Assembly: GCA_905221605.1 (NCBI GenBank)
Contig: CAJNDS010000462.1
Coordinates: forward strand, 62,001 to 126,000
Direction of reading: 5' to 3'
DNA from: Symbiodinium natans
Lineage: Eukaryota; Sar; Dinophyceae; Suessiales; Symbiodiniaceae
DNA length: 64,000 bases
Part shown: piece after piece, positions 11,661-22,186 of the stretch
Layout: each line of letters opens with the position of its first letter
Numbering within the stretch: the first letter of the stretch is position 1
Program-made: the position numbers and the translations under genes
The notes under the pieces: generated by a model
Told to the model about the DNA's origin: nothing
Databases searched by the model: none
The model's input: only the letters and a program-made list of their open reading frames with translations

Positions 11661-11731
11661 AAACCCTAAACCCTAAGCCCTAAGCCCTAAGCCCTAAACC
11701 CTAAACCCTAAACCCTAAACCCTAAACCCCT
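11661..11731 (-). repeat. CCCTAAA/CCCTAAG array
   Basis: About ten C-strand units including three CCCTAAG, 25 bp before the next exon candidate. Confidence 0.9.
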
Positions 11732-11755
11732 TGAACACGCCAAGAGGGTCAACAG

Positions 11756-11808
11756 GGCTTCGGTGTCCCTCGATTATGGATCACTCGGGTTGGGGCCTCG
11801 GCTTCATG
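11756..11808 (+). CDS. Candidate exon (GFGVPRLWITRVGASAS)
   Basis: Acceptor CAACAG|G, donor TG|GTGGGG; 53 nt open. A C-type array lies upstream but no G-type array follows directly. Confidence 0.35.
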
Positions 11809-11996
11809 GTGGGGTGGGGGTGGGCAGCCTTGATTGGAACGATGTGATCAAGCTTACTCTGTGAAGCTGAACTACACGGCACCCTCAACCCTAAACCCTG
11901 GGCCCTGAATCCCACACCCCAAGCGCGCTTCAGCTTGAAGCCCTAACCCCTACACCCTGAAGCCCAAAACCCCAAATCCCCCCAACGCGTGGCCAG

Positions 11997-12076
11997 GTCC
12001 TTGAGAAGCGCTGGGAAGCGCAATCACTTCTGCAACAGGCTTGGCCAACGTCAGCTCACGAGTTGCTGGGCTGGGG
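11997..12076 (+). CDS. Candidate exon (VLEKRWEAQSLLQQAWP)
   Basis: Acceptor GGCCAG|G, donor GG|GTTTAGGG. The 26-codon segment is open and helical in character. Decayed CCCTAAA/CCCCAAA words lie before it and TTTAGGG words begin at the donor itself. Confidence 0.48.
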
Positions 12077-13017
12077 GTTTAGGGGTTAGCGTTTAGGGCC
12101 GTCGGGTGTTCAGGCCTGAGGTTTATGGTTTGGGTATGGGCTTGGCCGATTGCGTACTAGGTACGATTTGACCCAAAGTTCAACTGCAAGTAGCACCCAA
12201 CAAGACCGTTCAGCTTTAGGTTTTGCAGGGTATGATGACTTGACGTGTTCCATAAGCTAAGTGTAGGGTTCCAGCAAAGAGGTTGCGAGCTGTCATGTCT
12301 CCTGTTGCATGGGTCAAGAGTTTCCCTAGGTTCATCCCTGTGAAGAGATTTCGCTGCTGAATTGTCGTGTTGCCTGTCGCGAAAGCAGGTAAACATGCAG
12401 TGTTGACCGAACACACTTCTCGAGGCCCAAGTAGGTACAATGTGCTGTGAAGGGCACAACAGATATTCCTGACACGGCAGTATTTGATGGACCGTTCCTT
12501 AGTGAAAGGCTATTGGGTTCGCGACAGCTCTCAAGTGAAGGAGCGTGGTCATTTAGGAGGCAACTTATCAGCCCACAAAGTCTGGGGTGTGCACAGGGGT
12601 CTTGTTCCGTGTTCTTGCACTTCCCACAAGTTCTTAGCAGGAATTTAAGGAACCAGGTGTCTACTTTTTAACGCCTCAATCATTTAGGGACGCCAATTCC
12701 CTACTTCTCAACTAAGAACCAGTAGGACTCCACACTTTTTTCATCCATAACTTAACTTTGGCGTCCATGCCTGAATCGATTGGGTGGGTCCTGTTAACGA
12801 GCCTGCTTGAAGCCTGCATGTAAGTAAGTGCGGATCTTAACGGTTAGGGCTTTTGAGGGCTTGTCTGGGCATTCGGTGAACGGTTTGCGTACATACGAGT
12901 TGGAATGGAACCTGCTGGGGCCTTGGTGACCAACTTTCCCCAAATTCAGGGTGCAGTCGCCGAGCTGACATCTCCTCAGTGTACATTTAGCCTTGTTCAT
13001 GTTTGAGGAGAGAGAAT
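12077..13017. other. No gene recognised; probable intron
   Basis: Starts with GTTTAGGGG then unique sequence. Minus-strand ORFs near 12157-12459 have no recognisable domain. Confidence 0.35.
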
Positions 13018-13091
13018 CTAAACCCTAAACCCCTAAACCCCTAAACCCCTAACCCCTAAACCCTAGACCCTAAACCCTAAAGCCTAAATCC
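13018..13091 (-). repeat. CCCTAAA array
   Basis: C-strand units with CCCCTAA and CCCTAGA variants. Confidence 0.9.
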
Positions 13092-13132
13092 AGATCTTGG
13101 ACTAGGGTTTGGGGAGTGAGGGGCGTGGACAG

Positions 13133-13178
13133 GCCAAGGCAGCCAAGGCGCATCTGCGCCAGAGAGTCCAGGCAATCG
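13133..13178 (+). CDS. Candidate small exon between arrays
   Basis: Acceptor GGACAG|G, donor CG|GTGTTAGGG, 46 nt. Both strands are open here, so strand and reality are uncertain; it is listed for its position between C-type and G-type arrays. Confidence 0.25.
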
Positions 13179-13240
13179 GTGTTAGGGTGTAGGGTTTAGG
13201 TTTTGGGTTTAGGGTTTAGGGTTTAGGTTTAGGGATAGGG
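13179..13240 (+). repeat. TTTAGGG array
   Basis: GTGTTAGGGTGTAGGG followed by TTTAGGG and TTTAGG units. Confidence 0.85.
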
Positions 13241-13651
13241 TGAGTGTCGTCATGGTCATGGTATGGAAGTTTCGCCATGTGACCAGGGTCCGCCTGTGTG
13301 GAAGTGCCTGTACACGTACGCCCAACAAGATCTCGCTCTGCTGCATGTTTCGCGGTGGTTTTGAGTACTTACCGCCCAAGCGTTCACAGCTGTTCTGCTT
13401 TTGAGAGCGGTCAATTCTGACATCCGACAGCACCCGAGCGATGAACCCTGAATCTTTGAATCTGATCCCTTGACACTTCAGCGTCGCAGCACCGACTCCA
13501 AACGCCTATGAGCTCGGAGGACCGTCCCAAAGACTCGGCAGAATCGTAGACCCTTGCGAAAAGGATGTGTGCTGCCAGCACGCGCTGTGCGGCATGGCTG
13601 CCTTGGCCATCGCCGTTGGTGGAGAAGTGGCCGCCTCGCGGCAGCACTGAG

Positions 13652-13687
13652 GGGCTTGCGCCCGTCTTTCGAGTTGCTCCCCCGACA
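13652..13687 (+). CDS. Candidate small exon (GLAPVFRVAPPT)
   Basis: Exactly 12 codons between CACTGAG and GTTTAGGG; the G-type array starts at the donor (13688-13739). No C-type array lies upstream, so support is limited. Confidence 0.3.
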
Positions 13688-13739
13688 GTTTAGGGTTCAG
13701 GGTTGAGGGTTCAGGGTTTAGGGTTTAGGGTTTAGGGTA
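13688..13739 (+). repeat. TTTAGGG array
   Basis: GTTTAGGG followed by TTCAGGG, TTGAGGG and TTTAGGG units. Confidence 0.88.
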
Positions 13740-14962
13740 CACAGATGATGATGCAGGTGTCTCCGCTGCTTCCTGTATCCCGGGCCGACAACCACACACC
13801 GACATGCACAGAAGATTAGAGAAGCACACAGACGCGGACACGAACGCATGATCGCCGCATTAGACTTTTCGTTTCCTGGCAAACTGTTTGGGGCATTTCG
13901 ATGCCATATTTGAGGTGCAGGTAGGTGATAAGGCCTGGTCCCATTAGCCTGCACGCAGGCGAAGAGGAAACAACTAGACATTCCAATAAGTATCCAATAA
14001 GTCTCACTGGCATCGGATACCTGCCACGATGAATCTTGAAGATGGATGGGGAAACGGGGCCCGCACAAGAACAAATCTTAGTCTAGACGACTAGACTCAC
14101 TAGACGATGAGGCAAGTGAGGCAGAACAAAAGGTACATGCTCTACACACGCACAGTGCCCGAGTGCATTCATACATTCAACGATCTCCTTGCTTTCGTCT
14201 ATCGACACCCGCAAACTGACTGGCTGCCCATCATCTGAAGATGCCAGGCATGCGAAGATGCCCAATCTTCGTAAGTTGTCGAACTGAAGAGGGCACTTGC
14301 GGTGCCATGTCGGATGTAGGCTGTCGCAATGAACTTCGGGTTCGCATCAAGGTGACTGAAGGATATAGTCAGGTGGACCCTTGTCTTCAGTATCCCGGAA
14401 TGAGGATTCAGGATGCCGGCTATGACAAAGTGACAAAGGTGGGATAAGGAAGCTGGGGAACGGGGTCGTGAAGGACCATCGCAGGGCCAGCCCTCGTCAA
14501 GATTTTTGCATGGAGACACCCTGCCATACAAAAGCCCCGGCGTCAGTACGAACACTGCCATTGCACAGTGTCTGTCGCGAAACACTGCCATCGCAACAGA
14601 TGGGAAGTCCGTGTGTGGCCCTCCCCAAGTCAATCGAACGCAGCAAAGCTATGTGCCTCCACCACCGAGGGCCAGGTCACGCTGTCTGCGCAAAATGTGC
14701 GGCCACTGGCAGCACACAGCCCCCGGACCAAGCCGCGTGAAGGCTTTCATTCTTGAACTGCGGTATGATGCCCGAGACGCTGCCAAGCCCTGGACATGCC
14801 CCAAACAGCCCTCAAGTGCAAACCCTGTACCCTAAACCCCTCCCCAAAGGCCCCCCACCCCGCCCGCCCCGGCCCCCCCCCCACCCACCCCGCCCCCACC
14901 CCCGCCCCCCCCTAAACCCTAAACCCTAAACCCTAAAGCCTAAAGCCTACAGAGTAAAATCT
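13740..14962. other. No gene recognised; C-rich tract near the end
   Basis: Unique sequence with scattered ORFs lacking domains. 14835-14912 is extremely C-rich (CCCCACCC, CCCGCCCC words), then a short CCCTAAA array to about 14947. Confidence 0.4.
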
Positions 14963-15388
14963 GTTACGGAAACTGGCGGGTTGTAACGGAAACTATCTCC
15001 CCGAAACCGAAACAGAAACAACAGGAGGGTGTAACCGAAACCAACCTGGGACCGTTACGGAAACAAGTGCGGGACGTAACCGAAACCAACTGTCCATACA
15101 GAGAGATGAAAGGCGGAGAAAGGATGGGGTACCCAGCCCTCATTGTGGTTGAGGGTTGAGGAGTTTAGGGTCTGCGGTTTCGAGTCTAGTTTCTGTGCAG
15201 GGTTTTGGGTTTAGTTTTCCGTGGTTTCTGTTACATCTCTTTTCGGTTTCCGTCGCAGGTGTGTCCGGTTTCCGTTGCACCTGCGTATTGTTTCCAGGTC
15301 TTGGGGCGTAGTTTCCGTTACATTTCTGTTTGGTTGCTGTTGTGTTTTCGGGTTGGTTTCCGTTACACTCCCTTTTGGTTTCCGTTAC
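14963..15388. repeat. Two facing sets of a 22-bp repeat with core GTTTCCGTTAC
   Basis: Right set: GTTTCCGTTAC-like cores start at 15224, 15246, 15268, 15290, 15311, 15333, 15356 and 15378, spaced 21-23 bp. Left set: the reverse complement GTAACGGAAAC (or GTTACGGAAAC, GTAACCGAAAC) starts at 14963, 14983, 15031, 15054 and 15076, with a weak one near 15003. The sets point towards each other across about 140 bp. Core bases are conserved while the intervening 11 bp vary. Confidence 0.85.
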
Positions 15389-15467
15389 GCCCCTTACCCA
15401 ACCCTAAACCCCACCCGAAAACATCCCAGTTTGCGAAGGTCGGGGTTGGACTTCGGCGGCTGCTCAG

Positions 15468-15521
15468 CCCACAACGTGTGTCCCAGTGGGTTGGCGCTAC
15501 CTCGACTCCATGGCCTCTTGG
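15468..15521 (+). CDS. Candidate exon (HNVCPSGLALPRLHGLL)
   Basis: Acceptor GCTCAG, donor G|GTATTG followed within 8 bp by TTTAGGG units. 54 nt open; no C-type array directly upstream, family unknown. Confidence 0.32.
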
Positions 15522-15857
15522 GTATTGTTTAGGGTTTAGGGTTTGGGGGGTTGCGGGTATGGGGTTTTGAGGGTTTTGAGGGTTTCGGGTTTAGGGTTTT
15601 GGTTTTGATATGAAGAATTTTGGTTTTCTTCAGGGCTTTTCGGGTTGAGGGTAAAATTTTTCCATTTGTGGTTAGAAAGGGTTTAGGCCCTCAGTCCCGA
15701 AGAAGACCGGACCTCAAACAAGTTCAGGGTGTTCGGTGGACTGCTTGCGATCGGCTGATGTACCGGCAGCAAGATGGATAGCTCGTTTCAGCCTTAAGCA
15801 CAACAACATCTTCGGAAAGGCACTAAGCCCTAAGCCCCAAACCCGTCCCAGGTCGCG

Positions 15858-15930
15858 AGCTGCGCTGGCGAACCCTGAACCCTAAACCTAAACCCTAAAC
15901 CCCAGACCCTAAACCCTACACCCCAATCGT
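15858..15930 (-). repeat. CCCTAAA array (degenerate)
   Basis: CCCTGAA, CCCTAAA, CCCAGA and CCCTACA units leading to the exon at 15941. Confidence 0.82.
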
Positions 15931-15940
15931 AAGATCCCAG

Positions 15941-16039
15941 GCTCCTCCTCCGATCCCTTGGCATGGCGTACTCCTGGCTCGCCATGGCCCAGCTCTCGCA
16001 CAGCAGCGTCCGCGTGGGCGCAACTTGCGCAGCTTTGGG
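15941..16039 (+). CDS. Candidate exon (LLLRSLGMAYSWLAMAQLSH)
   Basis: Acceptor ATCCCAG|G, donor GG|GTTTCGGG; 99 nt. All three plus frames are open, so the frame is not fixed; the quoted one looks most protein-like, with a hydrophobic helical stretch. It could belong to a membrane protein rather than the synthetase. Confidence 0.45.
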
Positions 16040-16160
16040 GTTTCGGGTTTGGGGGTTTAGGGTTTAGGGTTTAGGATTTCGGGTTTGGGGTTTCGGGTTT
16101 GGGGGATTGGGGTTTGGGACTTAGAGTTTAGCGTTTAGGGTTGAGGTGTTAGGGCTCAAG
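16040..16160 (+). repeat. TTTAGGG/TTTCGGG/TTTGGGG array
   Basis: Starts at the donor of the preceding exon candidate with GTTTCGGG and continues through mixed G-strand units. Confidence 0.85.
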
Positions 16161-16322
16161 AGCCCTTGGCTCCTGAACCCTGAACCCCTTTTGAGATGCC
16201 TTGAGGCGAGGTTCGCACAGAATTACGGCCCTGCCCTGAACAAGTTTTTTTGCCTTCAGACTTGAGAGTGAGGTTGTGGCTTTAATGCCGAAAACGCCAG
16301 AAGCAAACACAGCGCCCCCGAG

Positions 16323-16370
16323 GCATTCTTGAACTCTCTTCCCATGACGAGGAGCCAGGGCTGTTAGGCT
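16323..16370 (+). CDS. Candidate small exon (ILELSSHDEEPGLLG)
   Basis: Acceptor CCCGAG|G, donor T|GTTTAGGG with four G-type units starting at the donor; 2+45+1 nt open. Confidence 0.35.
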
Positions 16371-16403
16371 GTTTAGGGTTTAGGGTTTAGGGTTTAGGGT
16401 TTG
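16371..16403 (+). repeat. TTTAGGG array
   Basis: Four perfect units beginning GTTTAGGG directly at a possible donor. Confidence 0.88.
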
Positions 16404-16519
16404 ACCAGATTGCTGTGGTAGTCAGGGTTAGCCCTATCAACCACCATAGTTTCAGGGTAGCACTGCAGGCCTGCGAGGTGTTGATTGGAGTTGATTGGGG
16501 CTGACAATGGTTCTTGGGC

Positions 16520-16640
16520 CCTAAGCCCTAAGCCCTAAGCCCTAAACCCCAAACCCTAAACCCTGAACCCTAAACCCTAAATCCTAAACCCTAAATCCTA
16601 AACCCTAAACCCTGAACCCTAAACCTTAAGCCCTAAACCA
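16520..16640 (-). repeat. CCCTAAA array
   Basis: About 17 C-strand units with CCCTAAG, CCCTGAA and TCCTAAA variants. Confidence 0.92.
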
Positions 16641-16691
16641 GAACGACGGAGGGTGGGGGGTGGGGGGTGTTGGGGGTTGTAGACATAAAAG

Positions 16692-16741
16692 GCTCAGAGC
16701 TGTTTGAGGTGCGGGGGACCTCTGTAGAAGCACACACAGGG
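16692..16741 (+). CDS. Candidate small exon (SELFEVRGTSVEAHTG)
   Basis: Acceptor AAAAG|G, donor GGG|GTATAAGG. Separated by only 42 bp from the next candidate. Confidence 0.33.
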
Positions 16742-16783
16742 GTATAAGGTTCATGGTTTAGGGTTCAGGGTTTAGGGCGACAG

Positions 16784-16858
16784 GATGGGCTTCATACTAA
16801 CGCTGCATCTTCTTCCCGCACGCTGGTTCCGGCTTCTGCTGCTTGGTCATGATTCTCT
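16784..16858 (+). CDS. Candidate exon with near-consensus splice sites
   Basis: Acceptor GCGACAG|G and donor CT|GTAAGTG, the latter close to the general eukaryotic consensus. One frame is fully open (starts MGFILTLHLL, hydrophobic). The frame that would continue the previous exon reaches a stop near 16849, so the link between the two is unproven. Confidence 0.4.
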
Positions 16859-17040
16859 GTAAGTGTATGCTATACCCACCCCGAAACCCTAAACCCTAAA
16901 CCCTAAACCCGAAACCCAAAACCCTTAGAATGCGGACGATACGCACAGTCAAGGGCTTGCCCATGGAAAGGCAAGCCGTGGCCTTGCGGGGCTTTATGAT
17001 CCTATCATAGATAGACACATGTGCATATTGGGTACAGTAG

Positions 17041-17095
17041 AGCAGAGCATATGTCTACATATATATATGTATATATATATATATACTTGTAATTG
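17041..17095. repeat. (TA)n-rich tract
   Basis: TATATATATG-type alternation of about 50 bp in otherwise unique sequence. Confidence 0.7.
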
Positions 17096-17432
17096 TCTAT
17101 GTATACCCATACTTGCTGATGTTTTTTGATTTTATTTGCACGTTTGGACTGACACCAGCTGCTTGGATGCCCCCAGTCCTGAAGGAAAAAAGGCTTGGAA
17201 CCGGAAGCCCCAGAGGCCTGAAAGCTTGAGAGCTCCTGCTCGTACCTGGCCCTGTGAAGCTAGAACGCTATACACCCTAGGTCGCGAAAACTCCGAACTC
17301 TTGAAATTGAGCCCCTAAACCCTAAACCCGAAACCCTAAGCCCGAAACCCGAAAACCCTAAGCCCCAAGCCCTTTTGGTCGCGAGAACTCCGAACTCCTG
17401 AAATTTGAGCCCGAAGCCCTCAAGTCGCTCAG

Positions 17433-17478
17433 GTTGACCAGCACCGGCGTTGCGGCGGCTGCGCGTCGCCATCGACTG
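17433..17478 (+). CDS. Candidate small exon (LTSTGVAAAARRHRL)
   Basis: Acceptor GCTCAG|G, donor CTG|GTAGCG; preceded by a decayed CCCTAAA/CCCGAAA tract (17311-17372). Family unknown. Confidence 0.3.
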
Positions 17479-18595
17479 GTAGCGTGGCCTGTGGCCGCGG
17501 TCCCAGCAGGGCAGGTACTTCGCAAAATGAAGAGCTCTCGTTCTTTGCCATGAGAACTTGTACAGGTTCAGGGTTTCGGAGTTTGAGAGTCAAACGTAAC
17601 ATTCGGGTTTGAAAGGTCCCGTGGGATTTATGGGGTAGAGTTCATGCGTCTCCGGACCCCCCGAAAACCCAAGCAACCCTGGGAATCCTAAATCAGAGTG
17701 CCCTCTTGCGAGGTCTTCTGGCTTGGTGTCGGCACACAGCAACCTCGGCTGTCAGTGTTAAGGGTTTCAGAGGGAGGTTCAGGGTTTAGAGCTTAGGGAT
17801 TCTTTCACCCCAAGCCTTCGCACCCCAAAAGCCTTGAACTCCAGGCCTTCTTTGAAAGGCCTGCTCTGACCAAACGTAGTCCCCTTAGGGGTCGCCCTAC
17901 GCGTTACAGGGCTTCTGAGCCCAAAGAGTCGGCCATGATTCATCAACGGAATAGCGCCCTAGATCCCCCCAGGAAGTCTCAGCTCTTGAATGCCCAGACG
18001 CGGCAAAGCCGCTGTTTTCCTGGGTTCGGGATTTCAGGTGGTGCCTCTCGCAATGGCTTCGGGTCTAGGGCCTATAAGGGCTTCCGGTGCGGGCCTGGTC
18101 TGCGGATGCCACTTATGTGGAAGGAAGGGTCAAGTCACTCCGAGTCACCCCCAACACCGCACCGTGATGAAGCCCCAACCCAGGATACACTACGAAGTGT
18201 GCAAGAGCTTCCGCGACGGTTTCGGGGCGGCCGTGGTGAGGCCGGAGGGGGTGTTCGAAGGAGGGTTGTCTGGTCAGTTCCCCACATTATGGACCCTCCA
18301 GTTCTCCTGCGGAGATCACCACGCACGCAGAGATTGCAGGCCTGAAACGTGTTCTGAGGGTTGAAGTTGAAAAGAAGCTGGAACCTAAACCCGAACTTTA
18401 GCTGAGGGCAGGTGGAAAATTCCTGCACGGCTGAACTGTCAAAGCTCGGCCCTTGAGTCCATAGACATAGCAAGACTTAAGCCCAAAACCCTAAAACCCT
18501 GAAGCCGGCGCCCAGGCGCGCGTTCCCGGGGCGCGCATGGCCCTGAACAAAAACCCCTGAAGCCTCAGCCCAAAACCTTTCTCCAGCAGACGAAG
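17479..18595. other. No gene recognised; probable intron
   Basis: Contains two overlapping plus-strand ORFs (17935-18345 and 17990-18364) without recognisable domains, and GC-rich palindromic sequence near 18505-18540. Confidence 0.35.
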
Positions 18596-18650
18596 GCTTG
18601 TCTTGGGAGATGATTCAGAGGAGGTCCGGTCCACAGGAGGGGTGGATCAG
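18596..18650 (+). CDS. Candidate exon (LVLGDDSEEVRSTGGVDQ)
   Basis: Acceptor GACGAAG|G, donor CAG|GTTTAGGG, a strong donor formed by the telomere word itself. 1 nt plus 18 codons, acidic. Decayed C-type words lie upstream. Confidence 0.45.
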
Positions 18651-18955
18651 GTTTAGGGCTTCTCGGGGTTAGGGCATGGAGTTTTGGGTTCAAGGTAAAG
18701 GGTTTCAGGGCATAGGGTTTGCGGTTCGGGGTTGGGTTTTGGTGTGTAGGGTTAGCATCCTGGGTTTGGAGTGGGAGTGTCGGGGTTGGGGTTTCGTGTT
18801 TGTCTGGCTTTGAAATTCAGGGCTTTTTGCATGAAGAGGGTTCCGGGCCTCAGGAATTCATGTAGGGTTGGGAAATCTTACGGCTTTCGCCTGGATTCGC
18901 CTGTCTACGGGATCCCCTCTAACCTAAGCCCTAAACCCTGAAGTAAACCGCACAG

Positions 18956-19046
18956 GTCCGTGCTCTTTCATTGGCCTTCGAGCAAGTCAGCTCAGCCTTC
19001 GCTGTGCAGCTTGGGCGCGCAGTTGGCGTTGGGGATCGCTCTTTAG
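18956..19046 (+). CDS. Candidate carrier-domain exon (AFAVQLGRAVGVGDRSL)
   Basis: Acceptor CGCACAG|G, donor G|GTGGTC; 30 codons plus 1 nt. The peptide resembles the start of a peptidyl/acyl-carrier domain, where a helix of the form ...aFa.vLG..vg.dd.f precedes the GGxS phosphopantetheine site. The serine segment itself should be on the next exon and was not found with confidence (a weak SGSDSAAW frame lies at 20490-20529). A membrane-transporter segment is the alternative. Confidence 0.52.
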
Positions 19047-19128
19047 GTGGTCTTCCACTATATTGGGCGCTGGTACACAGGAAGGTCTGGCAGGTTTAGG
19101 GTGAAGGCAACGAGCGGTCTGTGCTTAG

Positions 19129-19205
19129 CAGTTTCAGGGTTTCAGGGTTTCAGGGTTTCAGGGTTTCAGGGTTTCAGGGTTTCAGTGTTTCAGGGTTTCA
19201 GGGTT
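19129..19205 (+). repeat. 8-bp variant array TTTCAGGG
   Basis: Nine to ten units of the octamer TTTCAGGG, one TTTCAGTG; close to the 5' end of the intron after the carrier-like exon. Confidence 0.92.
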
Positions 19206-20857
19206 TGTGTTTGTCGTGGTCTTGTGTGCTCCCCAAAAACCGAAACCTGAAGGCTCCCACCTGCTTCTGGGTTCGAAAAGGCTCGCAGACCCTGTGCCAT
19301 CTATTCTCTTCCGAGAACACAGCGCCCTCATTGTGGCAATCCCTGGGGCCCTAAACGTCAGAAGCGTTCAAAACGTCGGAAACAGTCCAAAAAGGCATGA
19401 GATGGCGGCCTTCGAGACCGCCGACACTTCGGCTGCGTCGCCGGTTCGGACGCCACCTGGCGTCCGGAAAGCCCTCAGAAATCAGAATCCCTCGATCCTG
19501 CCCTTCTTCATCACACCTAGGCTCTTTCCAGCCCTAGCCGCAGCCTGCCTTTGCTTCAAGAAAGACATATCAGAGTCAGACGATGTTTTGAGCAAAAACG
19601 GCAGTCCTGAATCTGTTCCTGGCGGTCCCTGGTAGTTGGTACTTGCATGCTTTGGAGGTTTACGGTTTCAAGAGCCCAAGGGGCAACTCCGATTGCTGAA
19701 GGATAGATATATTGGTACTTGGAGGCCTCGCAAGCCCAGAACTCAACACCACGACTTCCTGGCTTTTGCTCTGGGCTCCTGCTTCCTTCCTTCCCCCTCC
19801 ATAGAAGAAGCAAGACGAAGGAAGTTCGTGTCGAAGAAGACAGCAGAAGTGGCCGCTCGCGTATGAATGTTGGGAGATGGCAGCGCAGGGTGGGGGTTTC
19901 GACTGTTTCGGCTGCTTGGGGATGGAGGGGAGTTTGAGTTGTTGTCGTGGGGAGGCAGAAGTGGAACTATGAGAGTTTCAACTTGTACTTACAGACCATG
20001 GCCAGTATACCCTTTAGTTTTATAATATTGTGATGGGCTTCTGTGCTTGGGTGGGTGGTATGTCAGCACTCTGTATGACGTGCTGTTCTGCGTTGGGGTC
20101 TCTTTTTGGGGTCAGGGCTTCCAAGCGCAAGCTGGTCATGTGGCGTGGAAGTGCACCGTACAAGGTCAGGTGCGACGGAGTCCGCCGCTTCTGCTTGATC
20201 TTACGTTTTGGGCATTTGCCAAGACCCTAACCTACCCCAAATGCATTAATCCTTATTCTGGGAACCCCCCCACAAAGGTTACGCCGGGGACCCTATTTTT
20301 GGGGAAACCCCCCCCTTGCTCCAAGAAACCGGAAGCTGGCAGTGGTCGAGCTCTTAGCCGGACCCGGGCTTCGACCTCGTTCAGCTTTCCAGGCTTTCTT
20401 TCGAAGGGTCTCGACGAGAATTTGCCCCCCCCCCCCCCCGGGTTTAGGGTTTAGGGTTTAGGGTTTTTGATTTCTCCTGGCTGCTCAAGGTGTTCTCCGG
20501 ATCCGATTCGGCCGCCTGGCGTGTTGCCGGTAGAGGGGTCCGGGCAGGCAAGGCCACCGGGTGTTGGCTTAGGGGTTAGGATGGATCGTGGGCTTGGGAG
20601 ATCACAACTAGGAAAGGCTGCTTGACGAGCAGGATGAGCATGAAGTAGCTCCCGACCCTTTTCAGCGAAGAGCCTCGTCTCAAAGCCTCTTGAGCCTTCA
20701 GCCCCAGATCCTCAGCTTGAAGTCCCAAAGCCTCTTGAACGCCTGAGCCGTAAAGCCTTAACCCCGAATCCCCGAAAACCCCAGACCCTAAAGCCCTTAG
20801 AAGTCCAGCGCAAAGCTTCAAACACAGCAGCACAAAGCGAACCTCAGAAGCAACGAG
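19206..20857. other. No gene recognised; probable intron
   Basis: Unique sequence with a C run near 20407-20420 and a short TTTAGGG array at 20438-20465. A weak exon candidate at 20490-20529 (AAG|G...G|GTAGAG) reads SGSDSAAW in one frame. Confidence 0.35.
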
Positions 20858-21017
20858 GCCCTAAACCCTAAACCCTAAACCCTAAACCCTAAACCCTAAA
20901 CCCTAAACCCTAAACCCTAAACCCTAAACCCTAAAGCCCAAACCCTAAACCCTAAACCCTAAACCCTAAACCGTAAACCCTGAACCCTAACCCTAAACCC
21001 TAAACCCTAAACCCTCA
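20858..21017 (-). repeat. CCCTAAA array
   Basis: About 22 units over 160 bp, nearly perfect, ending 44 bp before the exon candidate at 21061. Confidence 0.95.
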
Positions 21018-21060
21018 AAACAAAAAGAACCTCAAAGCCCAAAAGGAGCGTGCGCTTCAG

Positions 21061-21138
21061 AACTTCCGCCCCGGGGGCGCGGCGGTGAAAGGCGAGGGAA
21101 GCGCCGGGGCCGGCACACTCTCGCCGCTCCGGGCTGTT
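21061..21138 (+). CDS. Candidate exon (GGAAVKGEGSAGAGTLSPL)
   Basis: Acceptor GCTTCAG, donor GTT|GTTTAGGG; 26 codons, phase 0 at both ends. Gly/Ala-rich and very GC-rich, so chance openness is likely; no family. Confidence 0.35.
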
Positions 21139-21169
21139 GTTTAGGGGGGAAGGGGGGCTGAGAGCTCTA

Positions 21170-21306
21170 AACCCTAAACCCTTTAAACCCTTTAAACCCT
21201 TAAAACCCTTTAAACCCTTTAAACCCTTTAAAGGTCCCTTTAAACCCTTAAAACCCTTAAAACCCTTAAAACCCTTAAAACCCTAAACCCTACACCCCAA
21301 ACCCTA
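21170..21306 (-). repeat. CCCTTTAAA / CCCTTAAAA variant array
   Basis: 9-bp units CCCTTTAAA and CCCTTAAAA, an expanded form of CCCTAAA, then normal CCCTAAA/CCCTACA units. Confidence 0.92.
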
Positions 21307-22091
21307 ATCCCTAAGTCTGTTCAGCTGTTGGGCCTCAGGGTTGGGGCTTTGGGGTTTGGGAGCCTTGTCGGCGGGAGGAGGTTTTCGGGCTTTAAGTATC
21401 AGTTGTTTTGTTTGGGTATTGTTTTTGTTCTTTTGTTTTTAGTTTCGGCACTTCGGTTTGGTGTTTGGAGGCTCAGGGTTTTAGGGCTGGGGGCTGTTGG
21501 GTTGAGGGTCTTCGGGTTTTAGATGTTTTTTGGGGTCTCGGGGCTTTGGGGTTTGGTTTTGGGAGTCTGGGGTTCTCGTTGTGGGGTTCAGGGTTTAGGG
21601 ATCAGGGTTTAGGGATCAGGGTTTAGGATTTCAGGGTTTAGGGACTTGTTTTGGTTTAGAATCTTGGAGGTTTTAGGGTTTCAGGGCTCTTGGCCTCGAC
21701 AGTGGGGGTTGACGTCTTTCTCATTTCTGGTAGGGGTTTTGGGGGGTTTGGGGGTTTACAGGCTTCAAGGATTATGGAGCTTAGTTCTGTTCTTGAAGTT
21801 CTGAAGTCTCGGGGGATTCAGCGCGTCTTCTTGCTGACAAGCTGCGAACGTGATGCGCAGGCATCACCCGCTTCGGGTTTCACTGTCGAAAGATTTCATG
21901 TGCTTCTAGACTTTTTCCTTTTATGGTCATCTTTGGCCTTAGGCTGCCATTTTGCGAAACGACGGCCCGGGGATATGTCGGAAATGGACAGGTGCTGGTC
22001 CACAGCTGGATTTCAGGTTGCGGGTTCAGGGCTTTGGAGTAGCCTTGCTGACATAAGGGGTGGGGGGGGGAGGGGGGTTAGTGTACAGCTA
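21307..22091. other. Probable intron with T/G-rich telomere-like decay
   Basis: G/T-rich sequence with GGGTTTAGGGATCA repeats near 21588-21640 and a region of TTTTGGGG words. No gene recognised. Confidence 0.4.
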
Positions 22092-22180
22092 CCCTAAACC
22101 CTAAACCCTAAGCCCTAAGCCCTAAGCCCTCAGCCCTGAGCCCTAAACCCTAAACCCTAAAACCTAAACCCCAAACCCAA
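22092..22180 (-). repeat. CCCTAAA/CCCTAAG array
   Basis: C-strand units with CCCTCAG and CCCTGAG variants, immediately before the exon at 22187. Confidence 0.9.
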
Positions 22181-22186
22181 GACAAG

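Noticed and set aside
14963-15388. CRISPR array
   Set aside because: Core is only 11 bp, spacing 22 bp, the sets are inverted, and there are no cas genes or long identical repeats.
15941-19046. A multidrug-transporter (MATE-like) gene from the hydrophobic exon candidates
   Set aside because: The hydrophobic exon has three open frames, and the 18956 exon fits a carrier domain at least as well in its position between adenylation and condensation exons.
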